A stretch of 8,232 nucleotides of DNA from Solirubrobacterales bacterium (GTDB lineage Bacteria; Actinomycetota; Thermoleophilia; Solirubrobacterales; Solirubrobacteraceae). Position numbers and translations under genes: made by a program. The stretch is taken from NCBI GenBank assembly GCA_025963955.1, contig JAOPZU010000194.1, positions 1 to 8,232 of the forward strand, written 5' to 3'. The notes under the pieces are model-generated. The model saw nothing but the letters and a program-made list of their open reading frames with translations, was not told the origin of the DNA and did no database searches. Below, piece after piece: positions 1-5,780 of this stretch (position 1 is the first letter of the stretch; each line of letters starts with the position of its first letter).

Positions 1-46
1 CGAGCCCCGGTAGCTGCCGCCGTCAGGTCCCGGTCGCCACCCCGCG

Positions 47-1666
47 CTAGCTGGCCGCGAGCGCCGCGCCGGCGAGGATCTCGATCGTTCCGCGCTGCCC
101 GTCCACCCGGCAGCGGTCGCCGGTCGTCAGGCGCGTCATCGCGCCGGCAACACCCATGACGCACGGCACGCCCAGCTCGCGTGCCACGACGGCCGCGTGA
201 CTGAGCGCCCCGCCGACCTCGACGACAAGAGCGGCCGAGCAGTACATGATCGACGCCCAGCTCGGGTCGGTGAACCGCGCCACGAGGATCTCGCCGTCCT
301 CGACGTCGGCGAAGCCGGGGTCGTCCACGACGCGGACGAGGCCCTCCACCGTGCCGGGACTGACCCCCAGTCCGGTGAGCACGGCTCCCGGTGCTTCGGC
401 CGCCTGCGGGCCGTCGGTGCTCGGGACGGGCCGCCCCTTCCACGCGCTGGAGAAGCTCAGCAGCGCGTGGGCGTCGCGCTGAGCCCGGCGCGCGGCGACG
501 AGATCCTGCAGCGCGTCGCTCGGCCGCGCGCCCAGCAGCTCGTCGGCGGTGAGGTGGTGCACGTCATCCGGCGAGTCCAGCGCGCCGCCGTCCGCCAGCA
601 GCACGCCGATCCGTCGGGCGGCCGCTCGCGCCACGTCGAGCGAGCGCAGGAAGGATGCCTTCCCGAGCCCGCGGATCGGGATGTAGGTCGCGGCCAGACG
701 CAGCGTGAGCTCTGCGGCCGGACGACCGGCGCGACCGAGCCCGTGCAGCAGCTCGGCCTTCGCCTGCTCGCGCTCGGCCGCGCGTTCGCGCAGAACCGCC
801 GCCGGCGACGCTGCCTCCCCGACCCGCTTGTAGTGCTCGACGAGCGCGAGCACGGGCGCCGGATCCTCGCGCCAGACGTGGCTCGCGATCTCCCCCTCCG
901 CCGGTCCGTGGAACCCGTGCTCGGACTGGAAGCGCGCGAGGTCGATGCGGCCTCGCGAAAGGTCCCAGAGCCCGTCGACGAGCGCGAGCTCCGCGTGCGA
1001 GCCCTGGCCGGCGAGCAGCCGGGGCGCGAGCGTCGGGTCGCCCGCCTTGGCCGCGAGCGCGTGGACGCGGTCGTACACCGGCTGCACGCCGGCGAAGATC
1101 GAGAGGACCTGGTGGAAGAGCGTGCGCTCGAACCACCGCTGACCCTCACGGAACTGCGCCTGCGCCGCCGCGAGGTCGGACGGCTCGCCGGCGGTGCGGG
1201 CCGCCCACCACCGCGCGGTCTCCGCGTCCAGGGCGCGCAGGCGGCGCGGCAGGGTGACGAAGGTCGGCGGGAGCCCCCGCGCGACCGTGAGGTAGTGGGC
1301 GCGCGTCGGGTGCGAGGTGAATCCGGGCGGGAGCTCGCCGATCAGCGACTCGGCGACCAGCGCGCCGGTCGTCCCGGGCAGCCGATCGCCCATGCGCCCG
1401 AGGAAGTCGACCTTGCCGGCGATGCGCCCGTGGAACACGCCGAGGATCCGGTCGGCCGGATCGGCCGGCACCCCGAGCTCGGCCGCGTCGAGGGTGCCGA
1501 TGGTGTGGAAGACGCGGCGCACCGCACGCTCGCCGAGCTCCGACCAGAACGACCAGTTGAGCGCGGTGAGGACGCCGGGCACCGCCTCCCCGAAGTTCGT
1601 GGTCGTCCACCAGGCGTCGGGATCCCAGTCCGCGTCAAGGACATCAAGCGCTGCGGTGCTGGCCAT
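47..1666 (-). CDS. PEP-utilizing enzyme swivel-domain (phosphohistidine) protein without an ATP-grasp domain
   Basis: A 539-residue protein from the ATG at 1666. The last ~110 residues are a phosphohistidine swivel domain: GGALSHAAVVARELGVPCV (485-503) carries His490, the residue phosphorylated in PEP synthase, PPDK and rifampin phosphotransferase, followed by the usual GD-R-VDG-GTIEIL ending. The helical N-terminal part contains GFHGPAEGE and a WREDP motif (251-269), resembling the substrate-binding middle domain of rifampin phosphotransferase-like proteins. The N-terminal ATP-grasp/PEP-binding domain of those enzymes is absent, so the phosphate donor must come from elsewhere or the protein is not a complete kinase. 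An in-frame TTG at 1702 would add 12 residues, but it coincides with the -35 box of a good promoter whose +1 falls on the ATG, so I prefer the ATG. It follows the LuxR gene on the same strand but appears separately promoted. Substrate unknown. Family assignment is firm; function is not. Confidence 0.85.
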   Translation of the reverse strand: MASTAALDVLDADWDPDAWWTTTNFGEAVPGVLTALNWSFWSELGERAVRRVFHTIGTLDAAELGVPADPADRILGVFHGRIAGKVDFLGRMGDRLPGTTGALVAESLIGELPPGFTSHPTRAHYLTVARGLPPTFVTLPRRLRALDAETARWWAARTAGEPSDLAAAQAQFREGQRWFERTLFHQVLSIFAGVQPVYDRVHALAAKAGDPTLAPRLLAGQGSHAELALVDGLWDLSRGRIDLARFQSEHGFHGPAEGEIASHVWREDPAPVLALVEHYKRVGEAASPAAVLRERAAEREQAKAELLHGLGRAGRPAAELTLRLAATYIPIRGLGKASFLRSLDVARAAARRIGVLLADGGALDSPDDVHHLTADELLGARPSDALQDLVAARRAQRDAHALLSFSSAWKGRPVPSTDGPQAAEAPGAVLTGLGVSPGTVEGLVRVVDDPGFADVEDGEILVARFTDPSWASIMYCSAALVVEVGGALSHAAVVARELGVPCVMGVAGAMTRLTTGDRCRVDGQRGTIEILAGAALAAS

Positions 1667-1702
1667 TATCTGACCATACACAGCGTCTGGACACAGAGTC
1701 AA
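1667..1702 (-). promoter_or_regulatory. Putative leaderless promoter of the swivel-domain gene
   Basis: Reading leftward, TTGACT (1702-1697) is followed by an 18-base spacer and TATGGT (1678-1673), which fits the TANNNT -10 of high-GC actinobacteria. Six bases then separate the -10 from the ATG at 1666, so the expected transcription start falls on or next to the A of the ATG. There is no Shine-Dalgarno sequence in that gap, as expected for a leaderless mRNA. The -35 box begins only nine bases beyond the LuxR stop codon. The sequence match is visible; activity is inferred. Confidence 0.6.
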
Positions 1703-1711
1703 CAGTCGCGG

Positions 1712-2617
1712 TCAGCCGCTGATCATGGCTCCTTGGGCCTGGGTGAGCCGCAGGTAGCGCGAGGCCGCGTCGACACGGTTGGCTGCGTTCAACTTGCGGC
1801 GCAGGCGCATCACGTAGTCCTTCACGGTCTCGGAGGAGAGCAGCAGCTGCTCCCCGATCTCGCGGTTCGAGCGGCCCTCCACGAGCAGCGCTGCGATCTG
1901 CTCCTCCCGCGCGGTGAGCAAGCCACCGGTGGTGCCGAGCGCGGCCCGGGGCGGCGGGAACGCGTCCCCGCCGCCCCGGGCCGTCGGAACGGTGAGCGGC
2001 GCCTGCAGCACCTCGGACATCAGCGCCTGCGCGGAGGAGGTCAGGTGGGTCAGCTCGGCCGAGACCTCCGCGATACGCGCGTGGAGGACGACGTGCTCGA
2101 GGGCGACGCCGGTCATCATCGCCACCGTGGCGAGGGCCGCGTGATCGAGGTCGTCGACCGCGCCGGCGGCGCGGTCGGCCACCAGCAGGGCAAGAGCGTG
2201 GCCGTCAGGCGCGATCGGGGTGATCGCGAACTGAGCGAGCTCGAGCGACTGGGCCAGCAGGCTGGGGCGCCGCGACGTGGCGCGACGTGGATCGCGGATG
2301 AGCTCGGCCTCCAGTGTGCTGTGGGCGAGCATCACCGGAGCGGCCTGGACGCGCCGGCGCAGGCGGTCGCTCTCCGCGTCGGGCAGGGCGTCGCTGTCGT
2401 CCGCCGTCAGCGCCCCGCCGCCGACGACGAGGACGATCGCGCGGTCGAAGCCGCAGAGCTCCCGGGCCGCGTCCGCGGCGGCCGCGAACAGCTGCGCGAC
2501 GGTCGCGCTCGCGCGGAACCGGCGGTACAGCAACGGCATCCCGCCGAGCCGCTCAAGGTGCTCGGTCAGCCGATCGGACCCGTCCCCCGTTCGTCGTTCC
2601 TGCTGCTCGCTGCGCAA
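1712..2617 (-). CDS. GAF-like sensor and LuxR-type helix-turn-helix transcriptional regulator
   Basis: A 301-residue cytoplasmic regulator. Residues 233-291 form a clear LuxR/NarL-type DNA-binding domain: LTAREEQIAALL, then GRSNREIGEQLLLSSETVK (the helix-turn-helix), then RRKLNAANRVDAASRYLRL. Residues ~36-178 look like a degenerate GAF domain (alternating hydrophobic strands, ending in a helix that begins VAMMTGVALEHVV), followed by a linker helix at 178-205 and a Gly/Pro-rich hinge at 211-232. No receiver-domain aspartate pattern and no transmembrane segment are seen, so it probably senses a small ligand or partner rather than acting as a classic response regulator. The start is TTG at 2617, chosen because GGGAGGAA lies five bases upstream. 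It is divergent from the mce operon and shares its control region, making it the likely local regulator; that link is inference. Confidence 0.9.
   Translation of the reverse strand: MRSEQQERRTGDGSDRLTEHLERLGGMPLLYRRFRASATVAQLFAAAADAARELCGFDRAIVLVVGGGALTADDSDALPDAESDRLRRRVQAAPVMLAHSTLEAELIRDPRRATSRRPSLLAQSLELAQFAITPIAPDGHALALLVADRAAGAVDDLDHAALATVAMMTGVALEHVVLHARIAEVSAELTHLTSSAQALMSEVLQAPLTVPTARGGGDAFPPPRAALGTTGGLLTAREEQIAALLVEGRSNREIGEQLLLSSETVKDYVMRLRRKLNAANRVDAASRYLRLTQAQGAMISG
2271..2290. repeat. Perfect tandem duplication of a 10-mer inside the LuxR gene
   Basis: CGCGACGTGG occurs twice back to back at 2271-2280 and 2281-2290, within codons for about residues 109-116 (the DPRRATSR region) of the GAF-like part of the regulator. 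Loss or gain of one copy would shift the frame. In such GC-rich DNA a chance origin is quite possible. Confidence 0.6.
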
Positions 2618-2620
2618 CGG

Positions 2621-2628
2621 TTCCTCCC
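2621..2628 (-). promoter_or_regulatory. Ribosome binding site that fixes the TTG start of the LuxR gene
   Basis: On the minus strand the sequence reads GGGAGGAA, then CCG, then TTG at 2617. The GGAGG core sits five bases from the start codon. This is the strongest Shine-Dalgarno sequence in the window and supports translation from an uncommon TTG codon, which may keep the regulator's expression modest. Confidence 0.7.
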
Positions 2629-2644
2629 GTGGACGATGTGCCGA

Positions 2645-2672
2645 CAGACACTAAATCCGAACAACGTGTCTG
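2645..2672. promoter_or_regulatory. Dyad CAGACAC-N14-GTGTCTG over the LuxR core promoter (candidate operator)
   Basis: CAGACAC at 2645-2651 and its exact reverse complement GTGTCTG at 2666-2672 are separated by 14 bases, giving 21 bp centre to centre, about two helical turns. The left arm covers part of the predicted -10 and the right arm touches the predicted -35. A dimer bound here would block RNA polymerase, so autorepression or repression is the simplest reading. The symmetry is seen directly; the binding protein is not known. Confidence 0.45.
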
Positions 2673-2677
2673 GTCAA
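2648..2677 (-). promoter_or_regulatory. Putative core promoter of the LuxR gene
   Basis: Reading leftward, TTGACC (2677-2672), an 18-base spacer and TAGTGT (2653-2648) form a promoter of the same geometry as that of the swivel-domain gene. The expected transcript would begin near 2641 and carry a ~24-base leader holding the GGGAGGAA ribosome site. A perfect dyad overlaps both hexamers (separate entry), so the promoter is probably controlled. Inferred from sequence match only. Confidence 0.5.
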
Positions 2678-2692
2678 GGGTGTCACAGCCCA

Positions 2693-2724
2693 CGACCGGG
2701 GGGAGCCTTACCCCCGACCGGGGG
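2693..2724. promoter_or_regulatory. G/C-tract palindrome with 22-bp direct repeat, candidate activator site of the mce operon
   Basis: CGACCGGGGG occurs at 2693-2702 and again at 2715-2724, exactly 22 bp apart (two helical turns). The second copy is part of the palindrome CCCCC-GACC-GGGGG at 2711-2724. Its centre (2717.5) is ~45 bp upstream of the presumed +1 at the GTG of the first permease gene, a place where LuxR/NarL-type activators commonly sit, and the mce promoter has no recognisable -35. The structure is visible; the assignment to the divergent LuxR protein is inference. A hairpin in RNA is less likely to matter because the site lies upstream of both predicted transcription starts. 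Confidence 0.5.
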
Positions 2725-2749
2725 CTATCACCGGCCGCACGGCTGAGAC

Positions 2750-2763
2750 TACGTTCGGCGTCG
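2750..2763 (+). promoter_or_regulatory. Putative -10 region and leaderless start of the mce operon
   Basis: TACGTT at 2750-2755 fits TANNNT and lies seven bases before the GTG at 2763, so transcription would begin at or next to the start codon. No Shine-Dalgarno sequence precedes this GTG, and there is no other in-frame start between it and the palindrome. At the -35 distance only TATCAC/ATCACC is found, a poor match, which suggests an activator-dependent promoter. Weak evidence on its own. Confidence 0.4.
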
Positions 2764-3620
2764 TGGCAGCCGAGGCACAGCCGCTGGGCACGGCGTCCCC
2801 CAAAGGACGCCGGACCCCACGCGTCATCACCGAGTCCAAGACCTACGAGCGTCTGCAGTCGGCCGGCGACATGGGTGCGTTGGCCGTCAGCACGGTGAAG
2901 CTGGCCGCCAAGCCGCCGTTTTCCTGGGCCCGCGACGCGGTCGTCGAGATCTCGACGATGACGCAGCGATGCCTGATCCCGCTGCTGGTCTCCCACGGGG
3001 TCTACCTGATCGGCTACGGGATCATCCTGTTCGGCGCGATCCTCTCGAACATCGGCGTCATCGAGCGCGAGTCGGGGGCCATCTTCATCATCTGGGTCCG
3101 CGAGATCGCCACCTGGGTGACCGGGATGGTCTTTGCAGGGATCATCGGCAGCGCGATCACCGCGGACATCGGTGCACGGAAGATCCGCGAGGAGCTCGAC
3201 GCCCTCGACGTCCTCGGAGTGCGCAAGGTCGACACCCTCGTCGTGCCGCGCGTCATCGCCACCACGATCGCGATGCCGCTGCTCGTAATGGTCAGCCTCG
3301 TGTGGGTGACGGTCCTGAACTTCCTCATCGCGCCGCTGACGCTTGACTTCAGCAGCGGGGTGTTCCTCCACAACCTGCGCGCGAACATCATCCCGACGGA
3401 CCTGCTGCTCACCGCGCTGCTGAAGAACCTCATCCTCGGTTTCTTCGTGGGCGTCGTCGCCTGCCACAAGGGGCTGACGTGCAAGTCGGGCGCGGAGGGC
3501 GTCGGCCGTGCGGTCAACCAGACCGTCGTCATCACGTTCTTCGGGATCTGGTTCTTCAACTCGCTGTTCAACCTCGGCTACGTGACCGTGTTCTCCGACA
3601 CGGCGCAGCTGCGCGGCTAG
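2763..3620 (+). CDS. yrbEA: YrbE/MlaE-family permease of an Mce transport system (first subunit)
   Basis: A 285-residue integral membrane protein. The MlaE signature is clear: GSAITADIGARKIREELDAL (129-148) followed by DVLGVRKVDTLVVPRVIA, and late in the protein ACHKGLTCKSGAEGVGRAVN (233-252). Hydrophobic segments lie at about 71-95, 106-130, 165-192, 214-236 and 253-277. In Mce systems two YrbE proteins form the membrane core of an ABC importer on which the MCE proteins sit and to which an Mkl/MlaF-type ATPase binds; the cytoplasmic EELDAL loop is the expected ATPase contact. The N-terminal ~50 residues are polar and basic. The GTG start has no ribosome site and may be leaderless; an alternative ATG (Met37, at 2871) would remove the polar tail. 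It is the first gene of the operon, three bases before the next permease gene. Substrate undetermined. Confidence 0.95.
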   Translation: MAAEAQPLGTASPKGRRTPRVITESKTYERLQSAGDMGALAVSTVKLAAKPPFSWARDAVVEISTMTQRCLIPLLVSHGVYLIGYGIILFGAILSNIGVIERESGAIFIIWVREIATWVTGMVFAGIIGSAITADIGARKIREELDALDVLGVRKVDTLVVPRVIATTIAMPLLVMVSLVWVTVLNFLIAPLTLDFSSGVFLHNLRANIIPTDLLLTALLKNLILGFFVGVVACHKGLTCKSGAEGVGRAVNQTVVITFFGIWFFNSLFNLGYVTVFSDTAQLRG

Positions 3621-3623
3621 ACG

Positions 3624-4463
3624 ATGGCGACCCAGGAACTCGATCCGCGCGCCGCCGCGCCCCCGCCGGCGGCTCCCGCCAAGGTCGGGCCGGTGACCTC
3701 CGCGCTGCAGACGGCGGGGGAGTGGACGACGTTCTTCGGCCAGACGGTGAAGGGGACGCTCGGCACCTTCCCGTACGCCTCCGAGGTGCTGCGCCAGGCC
3801 GCGATCATGATCGGCGGCACCGCAGTGCTGATGTTCGTGATGAACATCTTCCAAGGCGCGAGCGTCGCGAACTTCGGCTTCTTCTTCCTGCGCGCCATCG
3901 GCGCGGGCGACTTCATGGGCCTCGTGTCCGGGTACGCCGGGCCGCGGCAGACCGGCGTCACGATGTTCGGCTACGTCTTCTGCGCGAAGATCTGCTGCGG
4001 CATCACCGCCGAGATCGGCGCGATGAAGATCCAGCAGGAGATCGACGCCCTGGAGTCCACCGGCGTGGACACGATGCGGTACATCGTCGGCACGCGGATG
4101 GGCGCGGTCCTGATCTTCGTCCCGATCGCCGCGGCGATCGCGCTCATCGGTCAGATCGCCGGCGTCTACATCATCACGGTGCTGGTCGTCCACGGCATCG
4201 CGCCGGCCACGCTGCTGAACGTCAACTGGGCCGTCCAGACGGTTAACGACCAGCTCTACTCCGTCTTCACGATGGGCCTCATCGCGGTGGTCACCGCGTC
4301 GATCGCGATGTTCGTCGGCCTGCGGGCCAGCGGCGGTCCCGCGAACGTCGGCGCGGCGGTGGCGAAGGGCATCCTCGCCAACCTCGTCGTGCTGCACATC
4401 ATCTCGGCGTTCTGCGCGATCATGTTCTACGGCGGCAACTCGAAGCTCCCGATCGGCGGCTGA
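3624..4463 (+). CDS. yrbEB: YrbE/MlaE-family permease of an Mce transport system (second subunit)
   Basis: A 279-residue paralogue of the preceding permease. The signature CGITAEIGAMKIQQEIDALE (125-144) is followed by STGVDTMRYIVGTRM, where the usual PR of the family is replaced by TR (compare VPRV in the first subunit). The C-terminal motif is GLRASGGPANVGAAVAKG (232-249). Membrane segments are at about 58-78, 84-102, 110-126, 160-189, 213-233 and 248-270. The N-terminal 10-20 stretch is Ala/Pro-rich and probably disordered. Three cysteines (120, 124, 125) sit near the end of a membrane segment just before the signature loop. The ATG follows the previous stop by three bases with only a weak ribosome site, suggesting translational coupling. 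It should pair with the first subunit as a heterodimeric membrane core. Confidence 0.95.
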   Translation: MATQELDPRAAAPPPAAPAKVGPVTSALQTAGEWTTFFGQTVKGTLGTFPYASEVLRQAAIMIGGTAVLMFVMNIFQGASVANFGFFFLRAIGAGDFMGLVSGYAGPRQTGVTMFGYVFCAKICCGITAEIGAMKIQQEIDALESTGVDTMRYIVGTRMGAVLIFVPIAAAIALIGQIAGVYIITVLVVHGIAPATLLNVNWAVQTVNDQLYSVFTMGLIAVVTASIAMFVGLRASGGPANVGAAVAKGILANLVVLHIISAFCAIMFYGGNSKLPIGG

Positions 4464-5780
4464 GTGGTCCGCCTGCTGAGCGTCCTGGCGCCGATCGCAG
4501 CGCTCGTCGCGATCATCGTCCTGATCGCGCCAGGGAGCACGGAGACGACGCACCCGCTGCACGTCATCGTCGCCGACGCGACGAACACCGCGGTCGGCCA
4601 GCAGATCCGCGCGGGCGGCAGCAAGGTCGGCCAGATCACCTCGATCGACCCGGTCGCCGGCGGCCGCCGGATCCGCCTCGGCCTGAAGCTCAGCGACAAG
4701 GTCTGGCCGCTGCCGCGCGGCAGCCGCATGCAGCTGCGCTGGGGTGGCACGGCGAGCTTCGACAACCGCTACATCGCGCCGGTCCCCGGCCCCCGGGGCG
4801 CCCCGCCGATCAAGGAGGACAGCGCGCTACCCGCCTCGCAGTTCGCCGTCCCGGTCGAGCTCGACACCCTGCTGACCGCCTTCACCCCCGCGGTGCGGTC
4901 GGACCTGCGCGGGTTCCTCGACGACGCCGGAGCGACCGTGAAGAGCGGCCGTCGGGGACTGGGGCGTGCGCTCGACGCCGCGCCGCCGGCCCTGGACGAG
5001 GCCCGCCACGTCGTGACCGATCTGGCCGCCGACCAGAACTCGCTCGACGTCCTGCTGCGCCAGACCGACACCACCGTCAACGCCGTCCAGCAGGCCGATC
5101 CCGGCCTGCGACGCATCCTGGACGGCGCGGCGCGCACCTTCGCCGTCGTCGCCGGCCGCCAGCGGCAGCTGAAGCAGACGCTCGCGGCCGCCCCGGCCAC
5201 GTTCGTGAACGTCCGCGGGACCCTCAAGCGCGCCGACGGCACGCTGCGCGATGCCGCTGAGCTGACGGACCGCCTGAACCCTGGCGCCACCGAGCTGCGC
5301 CGGATCGCCTCGCCGCTGAACCACGTCCTGGGCACGGTCGTGGAGGTCGGCCCGGACGCCCGCGCCACGCTGACCACCCTCCGGCAGGCCGCTCCGCGCC
5401 TGAACCCGCTGCTGCGTACCGCACGCAACGACATGCCCAAGCTCGAGTCGATCGGGCGCCAGGCCGCCACCCAGGTGAAGTGCATCCGGCCGTACTCCCC
5501 CGAGATCGCCGCACTGTTCGCCGACTGGGCCGCCTTCCAGTCCGGCAGCGACGGCCGCGACAAGTTCTTCCGCGCGAACGTCATCGTCCCGACCGCGATC
5601 GCGACGAACGCGTTCCCGAAGGAGTACGACTCGGCCGCGGCCGCCAAGGCGTTCCCGGGCCTGAAGTACGGCAACCCGCTGCCCCCGGGCGGCATCGCCG
5701 GGCAGCCGTGGTACCAGCCGGACTGCAATCTCACGGCCGACAACGTGGACCCGAACAAGGATCCGGAGAGCCGCAAGTGA
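4464..5780 (+). CDS. MCE/MlaD-family substrate-binding protein, first of three
   Basis: A 438-residue protein starting at a GTG directly after the permease TGA (no gap). An N-terminal membrane anchor (residues 3-23) has a very short cytoplasmic tail. An MCE domain follows (~31-110): the VGQQIRAGGSKVGQITSI stretch (44-61) corresponds to the family's V-x-G-V-x-V-G-x-V motif, and a Trp/Arg-rich strand region precedes FDNRYIAPVPGP. Residues ~132-335 are long amphipathic helices rich in Ala/Leu/Thr, the part that in Mce complexes forms the lipid-conducting tube. The C-terminal ~100 residues are different: Cys340 in KCIRPYSPE and Cys421 in PDCNLT, the only two cysteines, frame a compact region with aromatic residues, suggesting an exported disulfide-linked cap. 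The Asp/Pro-rich tail is polar. It acts outside the membrane as part of the importer. Confidence 0.9.
   Translation: MVRLLSVLAPIAALVAIIVLIAPGSTETTHPLHVIVADATNTAVGQQIRAGGSKVGQITSIDPVAGGRRIRLGLKLSDKVWPLPRGSRMQLRWGGTASFDNRYIAPVPGPRGAPPIKEDSALPASQFAVPVELDTLLTAFTPAVRSDLRGFLDDAGATVKSGRRGLGRALDAAPPALDEARHVVTDLAADQNSLDVLLRQTDTTVNAVQQADPGLRRILDGAARTFAVVAGRQRQLKQTLAAAPATFVNVRGTLKRADGTLRDAAELTDRLNPGATELRRIASPLNHVLGTVVEVGPDARATLTTLRQAAPRLNPLLRTARNDMPKLESIGRQAATQVKCIRPYSPEIAALFADWAAFQSGSDGRDKFFRANVIVPTAIATNAFPKEYDSAAAAKAFPGLKYGNPLPPGGIAGQPWYQPDCNLTADNVDPNKDPESRK

Noticed and set aside
1..46. Terminator after the swivel-domain gene
   Set aside because: The 46 bases beyond the stop show no convincing stem-loop or T-run; too little sequence is present to decide.
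2698..2724. Intrinsic terminator or RNA hairpin from the G-tract and C-tract pair
   Set aside because: The stretch could fold, but there is no T-run and it lies upstream of both predicted transcription starts, so a DNA-binding site is the better explanation.
197..2746. A very long open frame on the plus strand (849 codons) spanning both leftward genes
   Set aside because: It is antisense to two genes with clear domain motifs, its translation is Arg/Gly/Glu-rich with no recognisable domain, and such long antisense frames are common in DNA with GC-rich third codon positions.
2553..4562. A 669-codon open frame on the minus strand over both permease genes and the control region
   Set aside because: Its translation is almost only Asp, Arg, His, Ala and Gln, the mirror of GC-biased codons in the permease genes, and it runs through the promoter region; it is a shadow frame.
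5480..5776. A longer N-terminus for the second MCE protein
   Set aside because: The extra ~99 residues are Arg/Pro-rich, overlap the first MCE gene in another frame and would precede the membrane anchor; the GTG at 5777 with a ribosome site and GTGA overlap is a better start.
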